In this document: in pieces, positions 1 through 9,896 of the stretch
Numbering within the stretch: the stretch's first letter is position 1
How the letters are laid out: every line of letters starts with the position of its first letter
Assembly: GCA_947175645.1 (NCBI GenBank)
Contig: CAMWNP010000001.1
Coordinates: 148,801-212,800 of the forward strand
Length of the DNA: 64,000 nt
Reading direction: 5' to 3'
From: an uncultured Porphyromonadaceae bacterium
GTDB lineage: Bacteria > Bacteroidota > Bacteroidia > Bacteroidales > Muribaculaceae
Made by a program: the position numbers and the translations under genes
The notes under the pieces: model-generated
Databases searched by the model: none
Told to the model about the DNA's origin: nothing
The model's input: the letters and a program-made list of their open reading frames with translations, nothing else

Positions 1-264
1 GCAGGAAAAAGATTCGCCCTCAAACATTCACGTGTCATGATTCATCAGCCTATGGGTGGTGCCCAGGGGCAGGCGAGCGACATTGAAATCACCGCTCGTC
101 AGATTCAGATGCTTAAGAAAGAACTTTATGAAATCATCGCTACCCATTCTGGTCAGCCTTTTGAAAAAGTGGAGCGTGATTCCGACCGTGACTACTGGAT
201 GACCGCTATGGAAGCCAAGGAATACGGTATGATTGATGATGTTCTCATTAAAGCGCGTCACTGA
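1..264 (+). CDS. clpP: ATP-dependent Clp protease proteolytic subunit ClpP (C-terminal part)
   Basis: The frame is open from the first base, so the gene starts left of the window and only the last 87 residues are present. The segment around [12 protein letters not shown] is the ClpP region carrying the catalytic His, and the following [11 protein letters not shown] stretch carries the catalytic Asp; the nucleophilic Ser lies outside. ClpP is the cytoplasmic serine peptidase chamber that degrades proteins fed by ClpX. clpX follows 74 bases downstream on the same strand, the usual clpP-clpX order, so the two are probably co-transcribed. Confidence 0.97.
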   Translation, partial: AGKRFALKHSRVMIHQPMGGAQGQASDIEITARQIQMLKKELYEIIATHSGQPFEKVERDSDRDYWMTAMEAKEYGMIDDVLIKARH

Positions 265-338
265 TAGGTTTTCTCCGTTTCACATACTTGAGCCTTTAAG
301 GCTATGCATGGTGAATCGGTTGGTTAGATAATTTTTAT

Positions 339-1595
339 ATGGCAAAAAAGACTAATAATTACGGTAATTGCTGTAGTTTCTGCGGACAGCCAAGCAGCGA
401 AAGTGAATTTTTCATTCCTTCGCCCATTAGCAATCAGACTTTCATCTGCTCAAATTGCGTGGAGCAGATCGAGATGATGATGAATGAATTCCGTAACGAA
501 AACTCAAACAGAAAGACCGCCAAGTTTGACAATTCTCTGAAAAAAATCCCTACTCCTAAAGAAATATGTGCGTTTCTTGATCAATACGTAGTAGGGCAGG
601 AAGAGGCAAAGAAATATTTGTCTGTGGCAGTCTACAACCACTACAAGAGACTCGGACAGAGTCTTGATGATGACACTGAAATTGAAAAGAGCAACGTAAT
701 TCTCGTCGGACCTACGGGAACCGGGAAAACTTTGCTCGCCAGAACAATAGCCCGCCTTCTGAACGTGCCGTTCACTATTGTTGATGCAACGGTACTTACT
801 CAAGCCGGATATGTAGGTGAGGATATTGAATCTCTTCTAACCCGACTGCTGCAGGCTGCTGACTATGATGTTAAGGCTGCAGAACGTGGAATTGTGTTCA
901 TTGATGAAATTGACAAAATTGCCCGAAAAGGTGATAACCCGTCAATAACACGTGATGTCAGCGGGGAGGGTGTTCAGCAAGGGTTGCTCAAACTTCTGGA
1001 GGGCTCAATAGTAAACGTACCGCCTCAGGGTGGTCGTAAGCACCCGGAACAGAAAATGATACCGGTTGACACCAAAAACATTCTGTTCATTTGTGGAGGA
1101 GCGTTCGATGGTATAGAACGTCGCATCGCGCAGCGCCTAAATACCCATTCAGTCGGTTATGCATCTGATAACTCTCGGAAAAGGATTGATGAGAAAAACA
1201 TAATGAAACATGTGGCCCCACAGGACTTGAAAGCGTTCGGACTCATACCGGAAATTATCGGACGTCTTCCCATCATTACTAATCTTGAGCCTTTGTCAAG
1301 AGAAGCGCTGAGAAACATCCTCACAGAACCTAAAAATGCCATAATCCGTCAGTATATTAAACTGTTTGATATGGATGGCATTAAACTGGAGTTTACACCT
1401 GAGGCACTTGACCTGATCGTTGATAAGGCGGTGGAATATAAACTCGGTGCGCGTGGCTTGAGATCGATTGTTGAGACTGTTATGGTCGATGCAATGTTTG
1501 AAGCCCCATCAATGAAGAAAAAGAAATTCGTGGTTGATGCCGACTACTGTCTGCAGAAATTACGTGAAGCAAATTTTGAAACCCAAATCCCTTAA
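339..1595 (+). CDS. clpX: ATP-dependent unfoldase ClpX
   Basis: 418 residues, the normal ClpX length. The N-terminal zinc-binding domain has CxxC pairs at Cys12/Cys15 and Cys37/Cys40. The AAA+ core shows Walker A GPTGTGKT at residues 124-131, pore loop GYVGED, Walker [10 protein letters not shown] and a sensor-2 region LGARGLRS. ClpX unfolds tagged substrates and threads them into ClpP. The loop that docks on ClpP, IGF in Escherichia coli ClpX, aligns here with VGY (in [11 protein letters not shown]). From memory this form occurs in other Bacteroidales. recQ follows after 91 bases. Confidence 0.98.
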   Translation: MAKKTNNYGNCCSFCGQPSSESEFFIPSPISNQTFICSNCVEQIEMMMNEFRNENSNRKTAKFDNSLKKIPTPKEICAFLDQYVVGQEEAKKYLSVAVYNHYKRLGQSLDDDTEIEKSNVILVGPTGTGKTLLARTIARLLNVPFTIVDATVLTQAGYVGEDIESLLTRLLQAADYDVKAAERGIVFIDEIDKIARKGDNPSITRDVSGEGVQQGLLKLLEGSIVNVPPQGGRKHPEQKMIPVDTKNILFICGGAFDGIERRIAQRLNTHSVGYASDNSRKRIDEKNIMKHVAPQDLKAFGLIPEIIGRLPIITNLEPLSREALRNILTEPKNAIIRQYIKLFDMDGIKLEFTPEALDLIVDKAVEYKLGARGLRSIVETVMVDAMFEAPSMKKKKFVVDADYCLQKLREANFETQIP

Positions 1596-1686
1596 TTATC
1601 GGAACCTGATATTAAGTTATCCCTGTAAACAGATTTCTCCTTATTATATTACAATCACTTGCAATATCTCCTGAAGTATTATCCTT

Positions 1687-3861
1687 ATGAAGAACGAACT
1701 TATTGATGCTCTGAAATATCACTTTGGATTTGACAAATTCAAAGGCAACCAGGAAGCCATTATCCGCTCCCTTATGGAGGGGCATGATACATTTGTTCTG
1801 ATGCCTACAGGAGGTGGAAAATCATTGTGTTACCAACTTCCTGCACTGTTGATGCAGGGTACTGCAATAGTGATTTCACCTCTTATTGCCCTCATGAAGA
1901 ACCAGGTTGATGCAATGCGGAATTTCTCGGAAGATGATGGTGTCGCGCACTTCCTCAATTCTTCTTTGAACAAGTCTGCCATCGACATGGTGAAACACGA
2001 TGTTCTGGCCGGTAAGACAAAGTTGCTCTATGTCGCTCCCGAGTCATTGACGAAGGATGAAAACATTGAGTTCCTGTCTACTGTGGATATATCTTTCTAT
2101 GCCGTTGACGAGGCTCATTGTATATCGGAATGGGGACATGATTTTCGCCCGGAATACCGCCGGATCAGACCTATTATTAATGAAATTTCCCAGCATCCGG
2201 TAATAGCACTCACGGCAACCGCTACGCCAAAGGTGCAGCATGATATCCAGAAAAACCTTGGCATGTCTGATGCCCGTGTGTTCAAGTCATCCTTTAACCG
2301 GGAGAACCTTTATTACGAAGTACGGCCTAAAACCGCAAATGTTGATAAAGATATTGTAAGGTTTATCAAGAATAACCCTGGTAAATCCGGGATTATTTAC
2401 TGCCTCAGCAGAAAGAAAGTCGAGGAACTGGCGGAACTTCTTAAACTCAATAACATTGAGTCACTGCCTTATCACGCGGGTATGGATGGACAGCAACGTT
2501 CTGAAAATCAAGACGCCTTCCTTCTGGAAAAAGTGGATGTCATTGTGGCCACTATTGCATTCGGTATGGGTATCGACAAGCCTGATGTGAGATTCGTCAT
2601 ACATTATGACATGCCCAAATCTCTTGAAGGATATTATCAGGAGACTGGTCGTGCCGGACGTGACGGTGGTGAAGGACGCTGCCTTACATTCTACTCTTCA
2701 AAAGACCTTCAGAAAATGGAGAAATTCATGCAGAGCAAGCCACTGACCGAACAGGAAATTGGAAAGCAACTCCTTTTGGAAACGGCGAGTTATGCTGAAT
2801 CTTCTGTTTGCAGACGGAAAACTTTATTGCATTATTTCGGAGAATATTTTGATTCTGATAATTGTGGAAACTGCGACAACTGTTTAAATCCCAAAAAACA
2901 AGTGGAAGCGAAAGACGATTTATGTGCCGTTATCGAAACGGTGATTGCACTTAAAGAAAAATTCAAAGCAAATCATATTATTGACGTCATGCTTGGAAAA
3001 AATACCAATGATGTCAAATCTTATCATCACGATGAACTCGATGTGTTCGGATGCACCGACAAGGCTGATGACCGTTACCTTAATTCGGTTATTCGTCAGG
3101 CCGTCATTGCTGGCTACCTCGAACGTGATATAGAAAATTTCGGACTCATCAAACTGACGCCGGAAGGTGAAAAGTTCCTCAAATCACCTAAATCTTTCAA
3201 GATCGTTGAAGATAATGATTTTAACGAGGAAGAAGAACCGGTAATGGCTAAGTCAGGTGGCTCCTGTGCTGTTGATCCTGAATTGTACTCTATTTTAAAA
3301 GATCTGAGAAAAAAACAAGCCAAAAAACTTGGACTTCCCCCTTACGTCCTTTTCCAGGATCCTTCTCTTGAAGCGATGGCAACCACATATCCCATCACTA
3401 TGGAAGAACTGGCAACCATCCCCGGAGTTGGAACAGGCAAGGCTAAACGCTATGGCGAGGAGTTCCTTAAGGTTATAAAAACTCACGTTGAAGAAAATGA
3501 GATTGAACGTCCGGAGGATCTCCGTGTGCGCAGTTTCGCTAACAAAAGCAAACTGAAAATCTCAATTATTCAGTCAATCGACCGAAAAATTGCCCTTGAT
3601 GAGTTTGCTGAATCTAAAGGTCTTGAATTCAGCGAGTTACTCGACCAGATTGAGGCAATTGTGTATTCCGGAACAAAAATCAATATCAACTATTTTATTG
3701 ATGAAGTAATTGATGAGGACCGTCAGGAAGAAATTTTTGACTATTTCAGAGAAAGTGAAAGTGATGACATTAATGAAGCCATAAGTGAACTCGGGGCAGA
3801 TTGCACTGAGGATGAAATAAGACTTGTAAGAATAAAATTCATTTCTGAAATGGGCAATTGA
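1687..3861 (+). CDS. recQ: ATP-dependent DNA helicase RecQ
   Basis: 724 residues. Superfamily-2 helicase core with Walker A MPTGGGKS at residues 39-46 and a DEAH box (Asp141-His144) followed by CISEWGHDFRPEYR, the RecQ aromatic-rich loop. The RQC zinc module follows with Cys residues in SVCRRKTLLHYFGE and NCGNCDNC. An HRDC domain lies at about 540-610 (LPPYVLFQDPSLEAMA, IPGVGTGKAKRYGEEF). About 110 acidic residues after HRDC form an extra tail that resembles other Bacteroidota RecQ proteins. RecQ unwinds DNA 3' to 5' during recombination and fork repair. The next gene starts 36 bases later, so read-through into the chaperone cassette is possible. Confidence 0.95.
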   Translation: MKNELIDALKYHFGFDKFKGNQEAIIRSLMEGHDTFVLMPTGGGKSLCYQLPALLMQGTAIVISPLIALMKNQVDAMRNFSEDDGVAHFLNSSLNKSAIDMVKHDVLAGKTKLLYVAPESLTKDENIEFLSTVDISFYAVDEAHCISEWGHDFRPEYRRIRPIINEISQHPVIALTATATPKVQHDIQKNLGMSDARVFKSSFNRENLYYEVRPKTANVDKDIVRFIKNNPGKSGIIYCLSRKKVEELAELLKLNNIESLPYHAGMDGQQRSENQDAFLLEKVDVIVATIAFGMGIDKPDVRFVIHYDMPKSLEGYYQETGRAGRDGGEGRCLTFYSSKDLQKMEKFMQSKPLTEQEIGKQLLLETASYAESSVCRRKTLLHYFGEYFDSDNCGNCDNCLNPKKQVEAKDDLCAVIETVIALKEKFKANHIIDVMLGKNTNDVKSYHHDELDVFGCTDKADDRYLNSVIRQAVIAGYLERDIENFGLIKLTPEGEKFLKSPKSFKIVEDNDFNEEEEPVMAKSGGSCAVDPELYSILKDLRKKQAKKLGLPPYVLFQDPSLEAMATTYPITMEELATIPGVGTGKAKRYGEEFLKVIKTHVEENEIERPEDLRVRSFANKSKLKISIIQSIDRKIALDEFAESKGLEFSELLDQIEAIVYSGTKININYFIDEVIDEDRQEEIFDYFRESESDDINEAISELGADCTEDEIRLVRIKFISEMGN

Positions 3862-3897
3862 TTTTCCCATCGGATTTTTCTTTACTGTTTTATTTCC

Positions 3898-4857
3898 ATG
3901 GCTCTCCCTCGCTTCATAATCTCCAATCCGTTCAGGATTTTAGGTATTCCTGCTAACAGTACGGAAAGGCAGATTAGTGCGTCGTTAGCCCGACTGCATG
4001 CTTATGCAAGGGTGGGGAAGTACTGTCCGAGTCCATTGGAATTCCCTGCCATATTCGGTCCTTTAAACAGGAATACTTCCATATTGGAGAGTTGTTCACG
4101 GTTAAGATATTCCACACCATTGCGTGTCAGAAACGCCATGGTGTGGTTTTCTGTTTCAACCGCTGCGGATTCATCTGCATTGGATTTTCTCAAAGAAGGG
4201 AACATAGATTCCGCAAGATATGTTCTTGACACGGCACCTCGGAATTACTCAGCGATTCTGAACTCCGCTGTGATAGATTTTTCTCATGATAACGTTGAAG
4301 ACGGAACGAAAAAAGTCATATCACTATTACAGGATGAGTATCTTCGGAAAGAATTCCTTTCTTCGCAGTCAGTAGAGGATGATTATATTGAATATGACCT
4401 CTTGCAGATGTTTATAGAACTCCTTTCGGAAACCTTCCCTTTTGATTCCGTTTCTTTATGGGTCAGAGAATCTGCTGAAGCAGTCGCTATCTTAAATTCA
4501 TTCCACTCACGGAAACTGACGAATATAATTGAAAACAGATTGTCTGTTGTGAAGTCATTCTCAGGTACCGACTATTCCTCATTGTTAAATTCCGTTGATG
4601 ATATTAAGTCATTGCTTGAAAGAACTGAGGAAATCTCTGTTGTGACGGATCATGCATCTTTACTTTTGCGAGACACCATTTCAAGAACTTTGCTTGAAAA
4701 GTCAATCTCTCTCTACAACTCAGGAGTAAACGTTTCAGAGAGCAGAATACTGTTACGTATAATCAAAGACGCATCCTTGATAACGCTAAACACAGCCCTG
4801 AAGATGCGTTGTAAAGAAAACTATTCACTGTTACTAAAAAATATATCCGGACAATGA
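3898..4857 (+). CDS. J-domain-like protein without HPD, first gene of an Hsp70 cassette
   Basis: 319 residues without signal peptide or membrane segment. The N-terminus (about residues 8-80) begins NPFRILGIPANSTERQISA, which matches helix I and the start of helix II of a J domain, and a third helix-like part (ILESCSRLRYSTPLRVRNA) ends in a WF pair. The HPD tripeptide that stimulates Hsp70 is absent; the helix II-III loop reads YARVGKYCPSP. The remaining 240 residues look alpha-helical and I do not recognise them. The stop overlaps the start of the next gene (ATGA), and an Hsp70 gene ends the cluster. That context supports a degenerate J-like partner. The J-domain assignment is an inference from the N-terminus and could be wrong. 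Confidence 0.6.
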   Translation: MALPRFIISNPFRILGIPANSTERQISASLARLHAYARVGKYCPSPLEFPAIFGPLNRNTSILESCSRLRYSTPLRVRNAMVWFSVSTAADSSALDFLKEGNIDSARYVLDTAPRNYSAILNSAVIDFSHDNVEDGTKKVISLLQDEYLRKEFLSSQSVEDDYIEYDLLQMFIELLSETFPFDSVSLWVRESAEAVAILNSFHSRKLTNIIENRLSVVKSFSGTDYSSLLNSVDDIKSLLERTEEISVVTDHASLLLRDTISRTLLEKSISLYNSGVNVSESRILLRIIKDASLITLNTALKMRCKENYSLLLKNISGQ

Positions 4858-5354
4858 TTTACATTTTTGGATTTATCGGATTCTTCATTCTCATTGTTAT
4901 AGCCACGTTGTTATTCTGTTCTGTCAGGAGAAACAACCGCGATGCTCAAACCATACGTGATTTAAGGATTAGATTGTCAAAGGCCGAGGATGCGTGTAAA
5001 GATATAAACCATAATCTGAATCTGGCTGTATTGAACGAAATATCAAGAATAGAACAGAACCTGCGGTCGATGGATTTCACTACTAAAGGTGTTACAAACT
5101 TATCTAATCGCGTGCTTGCAATGAAAGCCATTTATTCCTCTATCGGGTATGAATTGCCTGAACTCATTGGTAAACCCTATGAGAACTCCGAAAATCACCG
5201 GATTACAATGAAGTTTGATGATTCTCTTGACCCGGGGAAGGCCATAGTGACAAAAATTATACGTCCGGCCATACTCTTTAATGGTGTAATGATTCAAAGT
5301 GCAAATATCATAGTATCATATAATGAAGACAAACAGGATAATTTACGGAATTGA
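4854..5354 (+). CDS. membrane-anchored GrpE-like protein, putative Hsp70 exchange factor
   Basis: 166 residues. Residues 2-24 form one hydrophobic helix followed by RRNN, giving a membrane anchor with the rest in the cytoplasm. Residues 28-95 are heptad-like and charged (coiled coil). Residues 102-156 resemble the GrpE beta domain: G106-x-P-Y with a His nine residues after the Gly (GrpE has GxPFDPxxH), then a DPG turn at 126-128 and a beta-rich end (SANIIVSY). Overall order, length and position between a J-like gene and an Hsp70 gene fit a GrpE-type nucleotide exchange factor tethered to the inner membrane. It overlaps the upstream gene by 4 bases and the downstream gene by 32. Confidence 0.6.
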   Translation: MIYIFGFIGFFILIVIATLLFCSVRRNNRDAQTIRDLRIRLSKAEDACKDINHNLNLAVLNEISRIEQNLRSMDFTTKGVTNLSNRVLAMKAIYSSIGYELPELIGKPYENSENHRITMKFDDSLDPGKAIVTKIIRPAILFNGVMIQSANIIVSYNEDKQDNLRN

Positions 5355-7821
5355 TCTCGGTACCACAAACTCCGCTATCTCACGGATGATTAACGGAGTG
5401 CCCGTTACACTGAAAAGCGTTTTGCAACGGCCCGTTATACCCTCATGCGTGGCTGTTACCAGAAAAGGGAATGTTGTTGTGGGTGACAAAGCGCTTAATC
5501 TCCTTCAGCGTGACTATGCGAACTCCTTTGTTTCAGGAGAATTTTCATTTAACTCTTTTATTGAGTTCAAACGGCAGATGGGTAGGGATGTACGTTATTA
5601 TTCTTCAATCATCAACCGGTATTTCTCTCCTGAGGAACTTTCCGCAGAAGTGCTTATGGAACTGAAACGAATGGTTTTTGATGACGATGTCCGGGCAGCC
5701 GTAATTACTGTTCCTGCAATGTTTGACAATAACCAGAAGGATGCTACCGTAAGAGCAGCCAGAAAAGCCGGTTTTGACTATGTCGAACTCATCCAGGAGC
5801 CATTGGCGGCATCTGTTGCCTACGGTCTGACTGCTGACAAGGAAAACAAGTATTGGATAGTTTTTGACATGGGGGGAGGCACTTTTGATGTTGCTCTGAT
5901 GCGTATGCGGGACGGCATTGTCACTCCACTTGATACCACCGGTAGCAACCACTTGGGGGGTAAAGATATTGATGATGCCATTATTGACAATCTCATAATC
6001 CCGCATCTGAAGTCCGGGTACTGTCTGGATGATGTTTTGGCAAAACAGTCTCAGCAGTTCAAGGCTCTTTTGAAACATAAAGTGGAGGAATGTAAAATCG
6101 CATTATCAACAGTTGAGCAATTCGCCATTGAATCTGATACGGATGAAGATCTCGGGCTTGATGATAATGGAATTCCTGTGGAACTTAATTTTGTCTTATC
6201 AAGAAACGTTCTTGACAGAATACAGGAGCCGGTTTTCCGTAAGGCTATTGATCTTACAATGGCTATGCTGGAAAGAAACGGAATCGCTCCTTCCTCTATT
6301 CGTGACATTGTTCTTGTCGGTGGTCCCACTATGGCTCCTTTGTTACGTGAAATGCTGCTTTCCCATATACCGGCAGTAATTCGAAACGATGTTGATCCCA
6401 TGACTTGTGTCTCCCAAGGTGCCGCTATATACGCCTCCACGGTGAGTCTGCCCGATCACATACTCAATAAATCACGAACACCTGAAAAAATCCAACTTGA
6501 GGTTGTCGCTCGCGGCAACTCGGCAGAGATGTCGGAATTCGTATCTGTGAAAATCTTGCCAAAACTCTCTGATTTGCCACCTGAACCTTGGGTTACTGTG
6601 GAATTTTCGCGTAATGACGGAATGTGTACTACATCTCCCGTAAAAATTGATCAGTCAGGTGACGTTGTGGAACTCCCGCTAAAAAAAGATACGGTTAATA
6701 TCTTTTCTATAAGATGTTTCAACTGGCAGGGTAATCAGGTTGAATGTGAACCTTCGGAAATATCGGTTATTCAGGGCCTTGACGGTATTGCGGATGCGGT
6801 AATCCCGTTATCTTTGGGAATTGGTGTAAGCAATAACGATAATGATGAGGTATTCAAGGAAATACAGGGTTTGCAACGTGGAGCGCATCTTCCTGCTCAT
6901 GGTGTGGTCCTCGGCTTAAGGACACGTCAGGACATCTATCCTGCCGACTCTGATTCTGAAATACGTATTTCCTTGTATCAGAAAGAGATATATAAGGATA
7001 TGCTCACACGAACAATTCTATGCAATCACCTTTATGACATCATTTTAACCGGTGATGATTTGCCGGCAATGCTTCCGATGGGAAGTGAGGTAAACCTTCG
7101 GTTGCATGCTGATAAATCCGGCAGAATAGACAATTTCATTGTGGATATTCCCTTCCTTGATTATGAGATTGACGTCACTGACAGGGTTACATCTGCAACT
7201 AAAAGCGAAGTCCCCTTGCATATTGTTATCCACGAAGCATCAACAGCAATTAGTAAGGCGCGTCAACTCGGAAACAATCAATACGTTTCTGAGATTTCAT
7301 CTCTTGTCAACCATTTCCGCGATTGCGATAGTCGTGAGCAGAAGGATATCCTTTTTGAACAATTGTGTCAACTTAGTGAAAAGATTGACTTGGAATTCAA
7401 CAAGGATAAACTGAAGCGCGGCATAAAACGTCTTAAGGCGTTGTTCCATTCTTACTGCAAGGATGTTGAGAAGTATGGTCAGCCAAAGGATCATGCCGCT
7501 GTACCGCGAATCCGTGAAAAAATGGATAGCCTGATTGAATCAGCCGATTACAAGGCTGTCTCGGAATACACTGAACAACTCTGGCTGCTTGATTACCAAC
7601 TTGCGAAAATTGACTACTTTATCTCATGGATTTACAGTTGGAACTGCGATTTTGAAAACATGGGATGGCGCGATCCCGTCAGGGCTAAATTACTGCTGGA
7701 AAAGGCTATGTGTTTGATTGATGCTGAGAAGTCTGTCCGTGATCTGACCCCGGTTATTGAGGATCTCAAGTCTCTGCTCCCGGAATATCAGATACCTGTA
7801 AATGACATTCTTCAGGGTTGA
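5323..7821 (+). CDS. divergent Hsp70 (DnaK family) chaperone with an inserted domain
   Basis: 832 residues. The actin-like ATPase domain (about 1-385) is well conserved: GIDLGTTNS at 9-17, FDMGGGTFDV at 181-190 and VGGPT at 332-336. In DnaK the substrate domain starts about 20 residues after the GAA motif; here GAAIYAST (about 365-372) and IPLSLGI (494-500) are some 125 residues apart, with a beta-rich insert between. The substrate-binding beta domain can be followed to about residue 620 (RGAHLPAH, ISLYQKE, DKSGRIDNFIVD). A long helical lid or tail fills 620-832 and lacks the EEVD-like or DnaK-type end. The start overlaps the preceding gene by 32 bases, which suggests translational coupling. 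Substrates are unknown. Confidence 0.9.
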   Translation: MKTNRIIYGIDLGTTNSAISRMINGVPVTLKSVLQRPVIPSCVAVTRKGNVVVGDKALNLLQRDYANSFVSGEFSFNSFIEFKRQMGRDVRYYSSIINRYFSPEELSAEVLMELKRMVFDDDVRAAVITVPAMFDNNQKDATVRAARKAGFDYVELIQEPLAASVAYGLTADKENKYWIVFDMGGGTFDVALMRMRDGIVTPLDTTGSNHLGGKDIDDAIIDNLIIPHLKSGYCLDDVLAKQSQQFKALLKHKVEECKIALSTVEQFAIESDTDEDLGLDDNGIPVELNFVLSRNVLDRIQEPVFRKAIDLTMAMLERNGIAPSSIRDIVLVGGPTMAPLLREMLLSHIPAVIRNDVDPMTCVSQGAAIYASTVSLPDHILNKSRTPEKIQLEVVARGNSAEMSEFVSVKILPKLSDLPPEPWVTVEFSRNDGMCTTSPVKIDQSGDVVELPLKKDTVNIFSIRCFNWQGNQVECEPSEISVIQGLDGIADAVIPLSLGIGVSNNDNDEVFKEIQGLQRGAHLPAHGVVLGLRTRQDIYPADSDSEIRISLYQKEIYKDMLTRTILCNHLYDIILTGDDLPAMLPMGSEVNLRLHADKSGRIDNFIVDIPFLDYEIDVTDRVTSATKSEVPLHIVIHEASTAISKARQLGNNQYVSEISSLVNHFRDCDSREQKDILFEQLCQLSEKIDLEFNKDKLKRGIKRLKALFHSYCKDVEKYGQPKDHAAVPRIREKMDSLIESADYKAVSEYTEQLWLLDYQLAKIDYFISWIYSWNCDFENMGWRDPVRAKLLLEKAMCLIDAEKSVRDLTPVIEDLKSLLPEYQIPVNDILQG

Positions 7822-7957
7822 CGGAATTTTTATTGCTGTTTGAGAAGTTTTAGACAAAATTTAGCGGGCATCTTGTTTTTGGAATATTTCTATTGATGTG
7901 ATATTGTTGAAAAAAATATAAATAATTCACAGTTGCATCCTTAATTCCCAATTTGTG

Positions 7958-7988
7958 TTGCCTATTAGATTTGAAATAGTTAAATTTG
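7958..7988 (+). promoter_or_regulatory. Bacteroidota-type promoter for glnS
   Basis: TTG at 7958-7960, a 20-base spacer and TAAATTTG at 7981-7988 match the -33/-7 consensus. Transcription would begin near 7995, giving a leader of about 40 bases before the glnS ATG. The rest of the 215-base gap after the Hsp70 gene (7822-7957) is AT-rich, and I see no clear terminator or gene in it. Confidence 0.6.
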
Positions 7989-8036
7989 CACATTAATTAT
8001 ATTTCCTATAGATATTGAAACTACATTATAATAAAA

Positions 8037-9740
8037 ATGGAAGTAAATAAAGAAGCAGAAAGTACCGAAAAGAAGAGCCTCAGTTTCGTGGAACAGATGG
8101 TTCTCGATGATCTCAAGGCTGGTAAGAACGGCGGACGCCTTAACACTCGTTTTCCGCCGGAACCTAACGGCTATCTCCATATCGGACATGCTAAGGCTAT
8201 TTGTATGGATTTCGGTGTGGCTGAAAAATTTGGAGGTACATGTAACCTCAGGTTCGATGATACAAACCCCGTGAAAGAAGATGTCGAATATGTCGACTCT
8301 ATTCGTGAGGACATTCATTGGTTAGGTTTTGACTGGGGTGACAGAGAGTATTATGCCTCGGACTATTTCCCTCAGTTATTTGAACTTGCTTGCCGTCTGA
8401 TAAAAGAGGGTAAAGCATACGTTGACGATCAGACTTCGGAACAGATTGCTGCTCAAAAAGGAACTCCTACCACTCCCGGTACTGAGAGCCCTTATCGAAA
8501 CCGCACTCCTGAAGAAAATCTTGACCTTTTCATTCGTATGAACAATGGTGAATTTGAGGAAGGGGCAAGAGTTCTTCGTGCAAAAATTGATATGGCTTCA
8601 TCCAACATGCACTTCCGCGACCCTATAATGTACCGTATCATAAAGACTCCGCATCACCGTACCGGTACCCAGTGGAAAGTTTATCCAATGTATGATTTCG
8701 CCCACGGACAAAGCGATTTCTTTGAGGGAGTAACTCACTCCATCTGTACTCTTGAGTTCGTCCCTCACCGTCCTCTCTATGACTATTTCGTTGATGAACT
8801 TGCAGATGAAACTTACCGTCCCCGACAGATTGAGTTCAATCGCCTGAACCTGACTTACACAGTGATGAGCAAGCGTAAACTGCTTCAACTTGTTAAGGAA
8901 GGGCTTGTTGAAGGATGGGATGACCCGCGTATGCCAACAATCTCCGGAATGCGTCGCCGTGGTTTCACACCTAAATCAATTCGTAATTTCATCGAGCGTA
9001 TCGGTTACACAAAATACGAGGCGTTGAACAGTGTTTCTCTCCTTGAACATGCTGTGCGTGAAGACCTTAATGCAATTGCAACGCGTGGAATGGCAGTTAT
9101 GAATCCGGTTAAAGTAGTCATTACAAATTATCCCGAAGATAAAACAGAAATGGTTGAGATGGAGAATAATCCTGAAGACCCATCTGCCGGAACTCATTCC
9201 ATGCCTTTCTCTCGTGAAATTTTCATTGAACGTGATGACTTCATGGAGAATCCACCCAAAAAATTCTTCAGGCTTGCACCCGATGGTGAAGTACGGTTGA
9301 AAGGGGCATATATCATCAAATGTACCGGCATAAAGAAAAATGACAACGGTGAGATTGAAGAAATATATTGTACTTACGACCCCGAAAGCCGTAGTGGTCT
9401 GCCGGGTGCGAATCGTAAGGTAAAAGGTACTCTTCACTGGGTTTCAGTGCCTCATGCTGTTGATGCCACGGCTCGTCTTTATGACCGACTTTTCAACGTT
9501 GAGAACCCTTCTGCTGAAACCGAACGTGACTTCCGCGAACTTCTCAATCCTGATTCTCTCAAGGTTGTTGAAGGAATCAAGGTTGAACCTTTCATTGCAG
9601 AAAATGCTATTCCGGGAGCAAAGTTTCAGTTCCAGCGTATTGGCTATTTTACTCCTGACCTCACGTCAACTCCTGAACATCTTATCTTTAACCGTACCAT
9701 CGGACTTAAAGACAGTTGGGAAAAGGAACAGAAAAAGTAA
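8037..9740 (+). CDS. glnS: glutaminyl-tRNA synthetase
   Basis: 567 residues, the usual GlnRS size. Class I signatures: HIGH at residues 48-51 inside PEPNGYLHIGHAKAI, and the KMSKS equivalent VMSKR at 276-280. The sequence between (LRFDDTNP, EDIHWLGFDWG, CTLEFVPHRPLYDYF) is that of GlnRS rather than a non-discriminating GluRS, and the C-terminal anticodon-binding beta barrels are present. The enzyme charges tRNA-Gln with glutamine in the cytoplasm. It stands alone, with its own promoter and a strong terminator. Confidence 0.98.
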   Translation: MEVNKEAESTEKKSLSFVEQMVLDDLKAGKNGGRLNTRFPPEPNGYLHIGHAKAICMDFGVAEKFGGTCNLRFDDTNPVKEDVEYVDSIREDIHWLGFDWGDREYYASDYFPQLFELACRLIKEGKAYVDDQTSEQIAAQKGTPTTPGTESPYRNRTPEENLDLFIRMNNGEFEEGARVLRAKIDMASSNMHFRDPIMYRIIKTPHHRTGTQWKVYPMYDFAHGQSDFFEGVTHSICTLEFVPHRPLYDYFVDELADETYRPRQIEFNRLNLTYTVMSKRKLLQLVKEGLVEGWDDPRMPTISGMRRRGFTPKSIRNFIERIGYTKYEALNSVSLLEHAVREDLNAIATRGMAVMNPVKVVITNYPEDKTEMVEMENNPEDPSAGTHSMPFSREIFIERDDFMENPPKKFFRLAPDGEVRLKGAYIIKCTGIKKNDNGEIEEIYCTYDPESRSGLPGANRKVKGTLHWVSVPHAVDATARLYDRLFNVENPSAETERDFRELLNPDSLKVVEGIKVEPFIAENAIPGAKFQFQRIGYFTPDLTSTPEHLIFNRTIGLKDSWEKEQKK

Positions 9741-9758
9741 TACACACCGCCTTAATAG

Positions 9759-9800
9759 AAAAAAGAGGGAACTTCATGCTTAATGAGTTTCCCTCTTTTT
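9759..9800 (+). terminator. intrinsic terminator of glnS
   Basis: An AAAAAGAGGGAA arm and a TTTCCCTCTTTTT arm surround a loop of about 15 bases and end in a T run, 18 bases after the glnS stop. Confidence 0.85.
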
Positions 9801-9896
9801 ATGTGGTATTTTTCTTTATTAGGGATATATTGTCGGATTCTGAAATTTTTCCATCTCATTATCCGGTGTTAAAATTTTTTATATACCTTTGTTGTC

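Noticed and set aside
5605-6440. Long minus-strand open frames opposite the Hsp70 gene (157 and 129 codons)
   Set aside because: They are antisense to a clearly coding, conserved sequence and have no family features.
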